64,000 nucleotides of DNA from Grammothele lineata. Its lineage: Eukaryota > Basidiomycota > Agaricomycetes > Polyporales > Polyporaceae. The position numbers and the translations under genes were made by a program. The notes under the pieces were generated by a model. That model was given only the letters and a program-made list of their open reading frames with translations. It ran no database searches and had not been told where the DNA came from. This document shows, piece by piece, positions 1-10,975 of the stretch. Positions within the stretch are counted from its first letter, which is position 1. Each line of letters begins with the position of its first letter. Where the stretch lies: contig NDFF03000370.1 of assembly GCA_002150815.3 (NCBI GenBank), positions 496,001 to 560,000 of the forward strand, written 5' to 3'.

Positions 1-1310
1 CGTCCAAAGCACCTCCCACACCCGGGCACGAGGCACACGTACACCCGCGCCGACAGCCCGCCCTTGGCGACCTCGTCCTTGGTCGGCACCCGCCTCCCGC
101 GCGTCTTCTTCATGAGCGGCGCGTCGGGGAGCAGCGCCTCCGCCATGCTCGTCGCCGACGCTGATGCCGACGCGGAGGAGGAAGAGGCGGCGGAGGCGGT
201 CGAGTCTCCGCGTTTGCGCCGGCCTTGGGTCCGCGTGCTGGAACGCAGGCTCCGCCGCTTTGCCGGCACATAGTCGTCGTCGCCCTCTTCAGGTTCGCCG
301 TCTTCCGCGGCGCCCTCCGAGGGATCCCAGTCGTCCCCGGACGAGACGCTCGCGGTAGGGCTCGCCGCACGGGCTCGTTTGCGTTTCCGGGAGGGTACGC
401 TCGCGGCACTCGCGTCCTCTTGGTCGGCGGGGTGCGTAGAGCTCGCGAAGCCCCCGAGGACGAAGCGCGGGTCGCACGCGTCCGGGAGGGGCGCGGCAGA
501 CGCGGAGAGCCCGGGGGAGACCTCGGCCATGTTCACGAAGCGGGGCACGTCGTCCCCGCCGCCCTCTGCGCCGCCGCTCAGGCTGGAGTGTTGGGGCCCG
601 GGGCCGAACATGGCTTGGCCGGCGTGGTACGGGCGCAGGGCGTGCGAGGCGAGCGTGGAGTTGGCGTCGGCGTCGGCGTCGGTGGAGAGCCCGTGAGGTT
701 GGTTCCCGGCGAAGGGAGGGAGGTACCCGGAGGGCCCGGTGTAGAAGTCGATGAGCTCTTGGTGCTTATCTGCAAAGTCGAGCATCGTGTCCTCGAAGGG
801 CGGTGGCGGAGAGGAAGAGGAAGAGGACGAGGAAGAGCCGAAGGCGTATGGGTCCGCGACTTGCGGGTTCTGTTGATGTTGGTGTGGGTCGAGGAGGAGC
901 GGCCAGGGCCGGTGGGTGTAGGGCAGGTCGGCAAAGGAGCTAGCGGCGGGGTGGGCGATATCGGTACAGTCGGGGGTTTCGTGGGTGGTATCTGGTGGGT
1001 CCGACACCGGGGCTCCCTGCGAGAAGGGAGAGCCTATGGGGTAAGTCGAGCGGAGGGACGAAGGGGCGAATTGGGACTGCTGATAGAGCGGCATCTGGCG
1101 GGGCGTGCTGGAGGACGAGGGGCGGTGGTAAGAGGCGCTGGGCATGGGTGCGAGGGCCGGCGCGGTGCTGGATCCACCGTCGGCCACCTGATCGCTGAGG
1201 GTATCATAGCGCTGTTGCCCCGCCTGTGTGCTCTGGGCAGTGGGAAGGTGCACGGGGGTGGGGCCGGGGCCGGGGCTGTAGGAGAAGTGGAGGCGGATTG
1301 CAGTGTCCAT
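1..1310 (-). CDS. Msn2-like C2H2 zinc-finger transcription factor, N-terminal part (cut by window edge)
   Basis: One open frame runs from an ATG at 1310 to the window edge (436 codons) with no intron. The N-terminal two thirds is low-complexity (Pro, Ser, Asp/Ala repeats), typical of a fungal activator. Near the edge a basic segment (KKTRGRRVPTK) leads into the first half of a C2H2 finger (YVCLVPGCGRCFG), where the sequence ends. The protein is a paralog of the gene at 3954-5353: both share MDT at the start, PDACDPR(F/L)VL in the middle and the RGRRVPTK-to-finger junction. By homology the missing part should hold the rest of finger 1, an intron and finger 2. A DNA-binding regulator is expected; target genes cannot be read from sequence. 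Confidence 0.85.
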   Translation of the reverse strand, partial: MDTAIRLHFSYSPGPGPTPVHLPTAQSTQAGQQRYDTLSDQVADGGSSTAPALAPMPSASYHRPSSSSTPRQMPLYQQSQFAPSSLRSTYPIGSPFSQGAPVSDPPDTTHETPDCTDIAHPAASSFADLPYTHRPWPLLLDPHQHQQNPQVADPYAFGSSSSSSSSSPPPPFEDTMLDFADKHQELIDFYTGPSGYLPPFAGNQPHGLSTDADADANSTLASHALRPYHAGQAMFGPGPQHSSLSGGAEGGGDDVPRFVNMAEVSPGLSASAAPLPDACDPRFVLGGFASSTHPADQEDASAASVPSRKRKRARAASPTASVSSGDDWDPSEGAAEDGEPEEGDDDYVPAKRRSLRSSTRTQGRRKRGDSTASAASSSSASASASATSMAEALLPDAPLMKKTRGRRVPTKDEVAKGGLSARVYVCLVPGCGRCFG

Positions 1311-3953
1311 GGTGCTGAATGGATGCGGTATGAGTGGAAGGTCTGTCGGGTGCGGAGGTCGAGCGACTATAAACTCGCAGGGAGCGGAACTTTGAGCTGG
1401 GTGAATGGCTGTGAATGGACTCGGAGAGGCGGATGAGCGCAAAAGGCAGGGGTCGGAGCGTAATCAAGGGCAAAGGCGTGACTAGCTAGGGTAGCCAATG
1501 AGATGGAGGCAATGCCAATCGCCGTAGCAATAGGCCTCGCAATAGCTCTGCCACGGTCAACGGCGACTCAATCTCCTGGCAAGCGATGTCGAGAAATAGC
1601 CCTTCGTCCTAGTTGCGACTCGGCAGGGAGGACAACGCTGGAAGTTCGGTGGAAGTTACAAGGATCATTAGACGAGGCTGGGCCCTGAGAGAGCCCGAGC
1701 GGTATAGAATGGAGAGGACCAGATCCTGTGGACGAGCATATCGGGGAGTGTCGGAGGGAGGGAGTCACATCGGGAGCAGCCATCGGGCGCGGAGCGGTCG
1801 AGGGCCGAGAACCCCTGTCGATCCATGGGCGAGAGACAGCTGGTCCACTCCCTGTCAGCACTGTGACACGAACGTGCCCAACGTCCTAGCCAGACACGGC
1901 TGCTGAACACATCATGAGGGAGCAGCACTCGGCGTTCAGCGAAGCCAGCTGTCAGCATTGCCACCTCTCGGCTCTTCCCGTCGCCTATCATTTTTCGCTC
2001 TCCACAATTGGCAGAACGTCTCCGGTCCCGTCAAGACACCCTCTTGCCTCGTCCGGCGCCAGCGGCTCCTGGCTGTCTTGTCTTGCTGTATCACTAACAA
2101 ACCAGAGACCTCAACACCTTGATAAGCGACCAGAGGCATCTGGTGCAACTTATTCTAATACCAGGCACGGAGTCCCATTAGGGCAAGATGGCTGACTGCG
2201 CGATCCCTCCCGCGATCTCCGTTCAGATCTCTCATTTGAGTTCCCGTCCGAACATGAATGCAAATCTCAGATCCATTGAATCTCCACCTCAGTCCGCGCT
2301 CCAATGCATCCATAGGGCGAGCATCTAAAGGCCCCTTTGTGCGATACACGTCAGAACGCTGGCTGCAGCATCATTGAATGGTAGTGCGTACGCTCCGTCA
2401 CCAAATGGATGCATCATGCAAGTTTTCGTCAAAGCTGTGAGCATTATGTTCGCGATAGCCTACGCCTGCCATCTGGCAGAGAATTGTGTGCTCTAGCATC
2501 TCGATCAATGGCCATCCACCCCCTGTCGACGTTCAAAGTGGCAAGCCCGCTATGCCCATGTGCATGATCGACCGTCGACCCAACGGATATATAGCTTCGG
2601 CACACCGGGACCGCCAACTTCGTCGACTGCCACCACTGCGGATGTCAAAGAGGACGTGCCAAATGCATGCGCGCCGGGCCTGCAATCATTGAGTATGGTG
2701 ATTTTCCGCATCTAATTCGCTATGCAGATGATATATTCGTAGCAAAATTCAACGATCACATTGAGTCCATGGACGACACCTCCCGGGGATGGTGACGTCA
2801 TCGTGCGGCGAACCATACGTGTCCATGGGCATCCCTTAGAGACATCCGACCGCGGTTCGCCGGGCTGACATATTGCAAGTCGGACTGACGCCATTCCGCC
2901 AAGTTTCTCTCTGGGGGTCCCGGCTTGAAGCTGCCAATGATCCATGTGGCACTGTGAAGTGTGAAAGATGCTGACCTCGGGGCGTTACTGACACGAGCGC
3001 AGTGTTCGAGCGACTGGGTGATGCGGATATGCAATGTTGCGTGGTCATGGCCCGTCCTGCGAAGTGGATTCTGAGCACGAAAGTTGCCTGCGTGTCATCG
3101 TCCACAGTGACAGTGACTCTCTTGTGACAAGGCGTTACGTCACACGTGGCCTGGTGGCCAGTCCTCCGAGTCAGGCTGTTGGCCCGGCTAAGCATGGCCA
3201 CCACCTTGACCTTGCTTGATTGCGACTGGCTACGGAGATAGTTTGAGGCCTCTTCGTCTAAGGAAATGAGCTATTGCGGTAAGTGTCATGGATAATCGAC
3301 TTGAATTTTTTCTGATTGTCTCTTGACACGTCTACAGAATCACTTGGAGCCATCTGACAGGCAGAGAGATCGAAGTTTTAATTTGGAGAATTTCCGCCAT
3401 TCCAGCTGTTAAGTCCTCTGGCTGCGCTCTGTGCAGGTGACAATGGCGTATGGCTCCATACCGCACAAGCTCGTATTTGTGGTCTCTCGCTGCTTTAGCA
3501 TGTCTCGTGCAAGCATTGCTCAAAGAGTTCGATCGGTCGCTTTGAGACCAGCACAGTCAAGCCATTCATTTCCCCCACTCCCACCCGTCTGCCCAACTCT
3601 CGGTGCAGTGGGCCACCGGGTCGACAAGCTGCATCGTCCGCAGAGAAGGGCGCGCATGAACACTGTGCCCTGCTGTCAGCCACGCCGGGGTCGACAAAGA
3701 CGTCCGCGCCGCTCGATCACAGCCGCCGAGCGGTTCCTGGCTCGCGCAGGACGGGGCCATTGTCTGCGCGCGATTGGCCGGCGTGGGTCCGCCCGCCTTG
3801 GTCGCCGATCCCGCGCCCCCACAGCCCCAGATGCATTGCCTTATACGCACTCCCGCCCCCGCACCGGTCCAGACCTCGACCAGTCCGCCACTTGCTTATA
3901 GCTCCTCTGCGGACCCATGTTTTCGACCACACCTCCTCTTCCTCCCACCAGAC
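1311..3953. other. 2.6 kb intergenic region between divergent zinc-finger paralogs
   Basis: No supportable gene is seen on either strand. The open frames here are short, have no recognisable motif and no consistent codon pattern. The region must carry the promoters and 5' leaders of both flanking zinc-finger genes. A pyrimidine-rich stretch lies just before the ATG at 3954. Confidence 0.6.
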
Positions 3954-5353
3954 ATGGACACCACCACTCTCCTCCAGTTTCCGCGCCTCCCCTCACCGTC
4001 CCGCCAACGCTCCTCGCCGGGCACCTCCTTGCAGCACAGTGCTTTGGGCGACGAGGTGGCTGACCGAGCAAAAGCCGCCTTCGCGCGCCCCTCCGCCCCG
4101 CGCCAGCTCCCGTCCTTCCCTCCTCTCACCATGACCACCATTCGCTCCGCGTACCCCACATCCCCCTTTGCCTCGGACGCCCACCCCCTGAGTCATTACG
4201 ACTTCTCAGAAGCAGACATGTACGCCGCTGCAGCCGCATCCAACAGCCAAGGCTTCCACGGCGAGCCATCGGCGTGGCCCACGCTCATGGACCCGTCGCA
4301 CCCGCCCCAGCTGACCACCGCGTACTCTCTCGGCTCCGACTCTGGTTCCTCCCCATCCCCATCCCCTTCGCCGTACGACGAGCCGATGCTCGAGTTCACC
4401 TCGAAGTCTGACGAGCTCGGCGCCGATGCTTATCCCGCGCCGTACCTACCCTCCTATCCCGAGCAGCGTCCGCACCTGCACTTCGCCTACGGCCCCTCCG
4501 CGCAGCCCCTTCATGCACTCGTTCACGACGCTGGCTCGATACCGCAGTACATGGTCAGCGCGCCCTCGGCGCAGTACCTCGCCGTCGACGCCCCAGCCGG
4601 CTTCGTCAGCCTCGCGCAAGTCTCGCCCGCCTCGCACTACTCGCATCTCCCCGACGCGTGCGACCCCCGCCTCGTTCTCCCAGGCCTCGGGAACGCACTC
4701 CACCAAGGTCCCGGCTCCGACGTCGACTCTGACGCCTTCAGCAACAGCGGCTCGCCCACCGCCACGCACCTCGGCGTCCCGACTAGTATCGACCCCCGCG
4801 CGCGCACCGACAGCCTCGCGAGCGTGAGCTCGTTTGGCTCTGGGTGGGAGTCCGCCCCCTCCGAGCCCGACGACGACGCAGAATATCTCCCCGCGCGCCA
4901 GAGCGCGCGCCGGCAGAGCCTGCACCCCGCGCACGCGTACGCTGGGGCGGCGATGCCGCGGCACCGCGCGTACTCGGCGCCGTCCGCGGCGAGCGTGTCC
5001 GAGATGCTCGTGCCCGAGGAGCCGCTGATGAAGCGCACGAGGGGGCGGCGCGTGCCGACGAAGGAGGAGGTCATCGCGGGCGGGATGGCGCAGCGGGCGT
5101 ACGTGTGCCTCGTGCCGGGATGCGGGCGCGCGTTTGGGAGGGGGGAGCATTTGAAGCGGCATATTGCGAGCTTGCATACGGACAAGAAGCGTGAGTGGCT
5201 CGTCTGTCTATCGTGCTTTTGGTGCCCTTACTGACTGGGATTTTGGTTTTTTTTTTCACAGCGCATCAATGTGACTTCCCTGGGTGTGGCAAGTCGTTCT
5301 GCCGGCGCGACAACCTCAACCAGCACAAGCGCATGCACGACGGCCGCGCTTGA
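3954..5353 (+). CDS. Msn2-like C2H2 zinc-finger transcription factor
   Basis: Two exons, 3954-5190 and 5262-5353, separated by a 71 bp GT-AG intron with a T-rich 3' end, give 442 residues. The first about 360 residues are low-complexity (Pro/Ser/Ala) and presumably an activation domain. At the C-terminus a basic stretch (RTRGRRVPTK) precedes two fingers: C-x4-C-x12-H-x4-H (with EHLKRH) and C-x4-C-x12-H-x3-H (with DNLNQH). The EHLKRH plus DNLxQH arrangement is that of yeast Msn2/Msn4 and relatives, which bind stress elements. The intron falls between the two fingers. The frame is open upstream to 3774, but the ATG at 3954 is chosen because the paralog at 1-1310 also starts MDT. Paralog of that divergent gene. 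Confidence 0.88.
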
Positions 5354-6004
5354 CGCTTCACGTCGTAGTTCGGTCTCTCTTCTCCCATCTCGTTCGCCTT
5401 CTTCGGGGTCACACTAGGTTAGAAGAGGTCATCTACTCGGCTGACCTTGATATTGCACACCGTGTTCGTTTGTTACGTTAAGTATTAGTTAGTATCCCAC
5501 TCCTCCCAGCGTCCACCCGCCAAAAATCCCTCTATTTCCCATCTCCGCGTTGTATCATCTACTTCCCCGTCTGGATCTGTACGTATCTGCTCCATTGTAT
5601 CCTACCCCCCGGGACATCCTCCGAGTCCCCGTGTTTCGCTGCTGTCTGTTGTATCTAGTGTACCTCTCGCCGTTGTATCCATACCTCCTCCCTTACATAG
5701 TAGGCACGTTATGTTTATGCATGATTTATCATGAGGTCATGACCCATACCCCTGTGCTATGATCTCCGCCGGGATGACAACATGCACTCAAAGCCTATCG
5801 GGATGACTAAGCTCAGTGCGTAAGCCGGAGATGTGCCTCCAGCGCACCATGCCGCCCCCAAAGCACGCCATCGGTCAGGAGGTAAGATCTTAAGACCCGA
5901 GGGAATAGTAATCGGATTCGACGTAGATATATGGAGATATGCGATGGACTAAGTATACAATTGTGCTCCTCTCGTCTCTAGCGTCCTACGAGATCGCCTA
6001 CACC
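5354..6004. other. Tail-to-tail intergenic region
   Basis: AT-richer DNA between the 3' ends of the zinc-finger gene (+) and the transporter (-). It holds both 3' UTRs. No gene seen. Confidence 0.6.
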
Positions 6005-8377
6005 TCAATACACGAATCGGAAATTCATCTTTTGGTTGCCCTGCACGAGCCCTGTCAGCCAACCTGATAGTACTCGCATAAACAGATCGAAGGAAATACG
6101 CACCTGGTCCGTCGTCGTGTCCAAATAACGCTGCTGCTCCTCCGCGGTCCACGAGTTCCAGATGCGGTCCCTGCGCTTGTTGATCGTCTTGTAGAACAGG
6201 TACGTGAGGAGGTACATGACCATGTTCACGACGCAGAGGACGATCAGGGTCCGGTTCCCACGCTTATCTGTGAAAGGTGCGTGAGCTGCGGCGGCGTGGG
6301 GTTAGGAACGTAAGCGATGCCGTACAGAGTGGCTATGTAACGGGGGTCACGGGGAGGTCAGGTCAGCTTAAGGGACGGCATCGTTGTATGGGGAAATGTA
6401 CGTACTGCATCGTCAGCGCGGTAGATGTTCGCCTACGGGGAAGACGGAAATAGGTGTAAGTTCGATGATGCGCATATAGTCCTGTCGAAGCACGTACCGC
6501 GATCGTGAGGTCCGCCTGTACGAACATATTATATATCGACGCCGACACCGTCCGCGTGCCGACCCCATACGAGTTCGCGGACGCCCATGCGACCTGGATC
6601 GGGTGGATGTACGGGAAGCCCGCGACGAGGGTGACGACGGCGAAGTACGCCCACTGCGACGTCTGGTGGCCGAACGTGTAGAGCGCGATGAGCAGGGGGA
6701 GAGCCCAGAACTGGAGCGAGACCGTCGCGAGCGTGCGCGAGTCGATGATCTCGCTCATGTAGCTCGTCACGAGGAGCATCGTCATACCAATGAACTTGGA
6801 TGGGATGCTGAGCAGGTTGGATTGCGTGGTGGTGTAACCGAGGTTGCGGAGCGAGAGCGTGAGGTAGGTCTGTGGGGGTGTGACGGGCACTAGAGAGGTA
6901 GGATGTGTTTAAGATGGCTCGGGATGTAATTGAGAGGAGACGAGCGTACTGAAATGCAAGAGCCCAAGGACGTAAATGGGCCAGATCCGCCAGTCTTGTA
7001 GAACCTTCCAGACGCTTTTGAATGAGAGACCTTCTCGGTTGTGCATATCGGACTTGGAAGGATCGTCCCGAATCACCCGGTTCACTATGATTATTTCTTC
7101 CCTAATGAACGGTTAGGCACCGGTCATGAAGTGAGGCTTCAAAGCACTCACCGTTCGGTGAACCATCCTTTTGGCCTGAACCACGCCTTCGTTTGCGTCG
7201 GGCCAGGGGGCATCATGAAGTACGACGCGATCCCAACGAAGAGAGTCAAGATGCCCTCAATCAGGAAGAGATACCGCCAGCCCGCTTTCCCGCCGACGCC
7301 ACGTAGGCGAAGGAGGCCGGTCGCAATGAACGCCCCAGCGATCTCGGCTATGAAGTTAGACACCCAGAACCACGCCATGCGGATCGGGACTGGATCACGT
7401 ATCGTCGTGAATATAAAGAGCGTGAGATAGACAAGTTCCACTCACGCTCGTTCCTCGTGTAATAGTAGGAGAGGTACAGAACAACATCCGGGATGAAGCC
7501 TCCTTGCATAAACCCGAGGAGAAACCTAGAAGTCGTGAGCGCTGCTGGCCACTGTCAAGGGGCAAATCTCGAGACTCACCTCGTGGCGAGGAAACTCGCC
7601 CTCCCCTTGAGCCAAAACTGGCCGAGTGAGACAAAGCTCCAAAGAACCATCTAGGAGGGATAAGATTACGCCACGAGGCTTCAAAGACTGATATGCATAC
7701 CTGACTAGGGATCCAGATGTCTGGGCCTAACCGCTTCGAAATGAGTTGCGAAGGGAGCTCGGCGATCAAAAAGGACAGCTAAGCCGAGACAGTTCAGTCA
7801 AATGAACTTCATTCGGTCACAATTGCGTTCACGGACCCGGAATAGGGTGTTACCGAGGTTGAAATCATCTGTTGTGAGACCAAGATCCCCGAGGAAATTG
7901 TCCGTATTTGCTTGCGAGATGTTCGAGCGATCGAGGTCCAGGCTAAAGAACATTATGAAAGCCCACGAGGCGATCAGGAGGTCGATCTTGCGGACTATCC
8001 TCTGCGCCCGAGAAGAGACTCCAGACGTCAGCGGGGTTCGAGATGTCGTCAACCGAGAAGGCACTCACGTATTCTTCCCTCCACGTCCACCGCGCCAACG
8101 GATCAAAGCGGTGCGCGTTCTCCCAGGTCGCAGGGGGCCTGTAGATCTCGAGCGTGACAGGGTCGTCGAAGACGGATGGCTGTGTCGCGACGCTGTCGAG
8201 CTCGTGCTTCGGCTTGCGCCAGAAGGAGCGCTTCTCGCCGCCTGCCACGGGTGCGCCCAAGGTGGGCACCTCGACCGCGCTCGCGCTCGCGCTGTACTCG
8301 CCCTTCTCCTTGATTGAGCCCGCATCGGAGCCCTCAGAGAGCGCCTTGTTCAGCGGCTTCGTGAGCACTGTCGACAT
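6005..8377 (-). CDS. MFS transporter of the allantoate/nicotinate (Dal5/Tna1) permease family
   Basis: Twelve exons on the minus strand: 8069-8377, 7837-8001, 7701-7778, 7580-7650, 7446-7525, 7152-7389, 6950-7101, 6498-6889, 6406-6432, 6326-6332, 6104-6267 and 6005-6040. All phases join, giving 572 residues. A long hydrophilic N-terminus (about 105 residues) precedes the first membrane helix ([14 protein letters not shown]), followed by the family signature [15 protein letters not shown]. Other family landmarks are [27 protein letters not shown] and, near the end, [16 protein letters not shown] and a C-terminus NFRFVY. Membrane proton symporter for small organic anions in the plasma membrane; the substrate cannot be assigned. 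The PLY of the late motif needs a 7-nt microexon at 6326-6332 (see findings). Confidence 0.9.
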
Positions 8378-8748
8378 CGCTGCGGGTTCTGGGGGAGGGC
8401 GCAGATAGAGAGCACGCCACCGACCGCGCCCGGCTACGCGCTCTTATACACCCAGGCGGCGAGGACGTCCGAGGGAGCGAGCGGGCCCTAGATGTTATCA
8501 GCTGGCGACATGGAGCAAGCATATTTGCCATCGTGAGCGAAGACGAGGATGGCGCATTTGGCTCCGGGATGGCGACATCCTCTCCCTCGCCGAAGCGCGA
8601 ACCGTAACCGCCGTCACGCGAGGTCACGCGCTTTCGTGGAACGTGACCGGTTAACCGTACACCAGCCGCATCCATCAGTCGAACACGAGGGGAACGTGGC
8701 TGAGATATCAATATGTCTACACATTTCGCAATCGCTGCTTTCTATTCC
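8378..8748. other. Intergenic, transporter promoter
   Basis: 371 bp between the stop codon of CCT7 (-) and the start codon of the transporter (-). It holds the 3' UTR of one and the promoter of the other. No gene seen. Confidence 0.6.
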
Positions 8749-10700
8749 TCACCGCCTTGGCATTCCGCGGCCCCGTCCGCGTAGCGCCCGCTGAGCCGTC
8801 CCGGGAGGTGCTCGTGGGCCGGGATTTTGCTGTGGGACACAAGCTGTCAGTCGGCTGTCGGCAATGCAAAATCCAGGCACGCTTACTGCTTCGTTCTGTG
8901 GCGCCCGAACCGTCTCATCGACGCTCAGAATAAGACATGCGGCTTCCGTCGCGCTGCTGATCGCGTTGAGCTTGACCAGGCTCGGCTCCCAGACGAAGGC
9001 ATCGAGGTTGTTGCGGATCCCGTCGGCGCCGTCTACGTCAACGCCAAACCATTTCTCGCCATTCGCATGCTTCATGCGTAGCTTGTTCAAGATGTCTGTC
9101 GAGTCCAAGCCGGCATTGTCGCAAATTTGTCGGGGAATGACTTCAAGCGCCTTCGCGAAGGCGATCATTACGAGCTGCAGCTTTCCGGGGATAGAGAGCG
9201 CATGCTTGCGAATACGAGAGGAAAGGTCGAGCTTCCATGACATATGGTCAGTTAAAGGGGATATGGGGCTCTAGGTCAGGCGTACCTCGATGGCCCCGCC
9301 ACCTGCCACGACATCGCCGTTCTTCACTGCACGCTTCACCACCATGATAGCATCGTGCAGACTGCGTTCGACCTCCTCGATGAACTGTTCGGCGCCCCCG
9401 CGGAGAATTAATGTGCATGTCTTGGCTTTCGGGCACTCCGTGAACAGGTTGTAACGCTCTCCACCGATTTGCTTCTCCTCGAAATGACCACACGTGCCGA
9501 GATGCTCGCGCTTGATATCTGAGCACGTCGATTGGACGGAGCCGCCGACTGCCTGGACTACCCTCTGAAGATCGTCTGCGGGTACACGGCCTGCACAGAA
9601 GATCTCCCGGTCCGCGAACCATTGTGTCGCAAGATCACCAATGGGGAGTTTGCTGAGAACAACCTTTGCACCCGTCTTCTCAATGGCGTCAAGTTTCCGG
9701 TAGATGATCTCCCACTCGGCGTCGACGATCGCTTGGTAGTCCGCCACCTGCTCTACACGGACCTCGGCATTATCCTTTTCCGCCTTCAACTCCAGCTCCA
9801 CGTTCAGGGACAGAATGAGAGGGTTCTGGAAAGACTTCGGTTGCTGCTCCGCGCCAGCGTATGTGAAGGTCTTCTTGAACGCGACACCCTGGACGAGAAG
9901 AGAGTCCTGCATGCCGCCACCAGGGATCTTCTTCACACCAATCAGGTTTTCGTTCAGGTCCTCCGGGTCAAGGCACTGAACGGCGTCAACGACCATATTA
10001 GAGAAGAATGGTTTTTCAGAGTGGATAAGCTTGGACGACATAGATGTCGACGCGCACTTGAGAAGAAGCGAGCGGAACTCCCTGGAATGAGGTGAGTATC
10101 ATTTTGAGCCCATCGAATGGTTGGGACATACTCAGGATTTGATTTGTCGACGGTGATTTGCACGGATTTAATGTGCTCCGTAGACTATACCTTAGGTCAG
10201 AACGCGTCATAGCGTTAAACAGAATGGACTATAAACGCACCAGCTCGGCCGCTTTCCTGAAACCCTTCATGATGATGTGAGGGCTGACACCCTCTTCGAT
10301 GTACCCTCGAACCTCCTTCAGAAGCTGCGCAGCGAGGAGGACGACACTGGTGGTGCCGTCGCCAACCTCTGCGTCCTGGGCGCGTGCGATGTCGACAAGT
10401 GTACGCGCGGCCGGGTGCACGATGTCCAGCAGCTTAAGGATTGTCGCACCATCATTCGTAATCTGGGCCTCTCCTCGCTCGTTGACAATCAGCTTGTCCA
10501 TTCCGCGAGGACCAAGGGTGCTAGCCAGGGTTTCCGCGATCGCAAGGCATGCCGAGATGTTAGACAGGAGCTGAGGCTTTCCTTGTGAAGTATCTGTGCC
10601 CTCCTTGAGGAGCACAACAGTGGGTTGCTGGGGACCAAGTTAGGATGCAGAACGCCAATAATTGGGAGACACAACGTACCATAGGAAGACCCCTCTGCAT
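8749..10700 (-). CDS. CCT7: T-complex protein 1 subunit eta (CCT7), cytosolic chaperonin
   Basis: Six exons: 10680-10700, 10241-10627, 10132-10184, 9286-10081, 8887-9231 and 8749-8829, giving 560 residues, close to yeast and human CCT7. One of eight subunits of the TRiC/CCT ring that folds actin and tubulin with ATP. Seen: the eta-type N-terminus ([15 protein letters not shown]), the ATP-site motifs [10 protein letters not shown] and [41 protein letters not shown] and the late GVDVDGADG segment, ending in an Arg/Gly tail ([10 protein letters not shown]). Exon 1 is only 7 codons; two in-frame ATGs (10700 and 10682) are possible and the first has the better context. The second is the last codon before intron 1. 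Divergent from RAD5 over 275 bp. Confidence 0.95.
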
Positions 10701-10975
10701 TTTTGGGATTGGAGGCTGGAGATGGAGACGGAGAGGTGGACTTTGCACTCGAGGAGGCCCTGAGCGCGTCGATTGCCAGATTCTCGTCCGTGATATGCGT
10801 GAGAATGGCTTGCCTATCAGGGGAAGTGCGTTATTTGGTCGTGTTGACGCGTCGGTGCCGCGTCGGTGGCTGGAATTGACGCGCCTCACTAGACTCGACG
10901 CGTGCACGTCAACGCGTCCCAGCTCAAGGCGTATTCGCCCTCGTTTTTGCTCTCCACATTTCCTCACCGATAGAT
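10701..10975. promoter_or_regulatory. Divergent CCT7/RAD5 promoter with MCB (ACGCGT) cluster
   Basis: Three perfect ACGCGT boxes occur at 10847-10852, 10898-10903 and 10912-10917, and a near match (GACGCGCC) at about 10878-10885. All lie 59-129 bp upstream of the RAD5 start codon. ACGCGT is the MluI cell-cycle box bound by MBF (Mbp1/Swi6) in yeasts, which drives G1/S expression of DNA replication and repair genes. The sequence shows the cluster; its function here is inferred. Confidence 0.65.

Noticed and set aside
225..1436. 403-codon plus-strand open frame
   Set aside because: Antisense to the zinc-finger gene on the minus strand, which has the finger motif and paralog support; the plus frame is Gly/Arg-rich without motif.
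1311..3953. CCCCT/AGGGG stress-element pentamers (about 1447, 1812, 2331, 2519) between the Msn2-like genes
   Set aside because: About five are expected by chance in this length on both strands, so they are not evidence of autoregulation.
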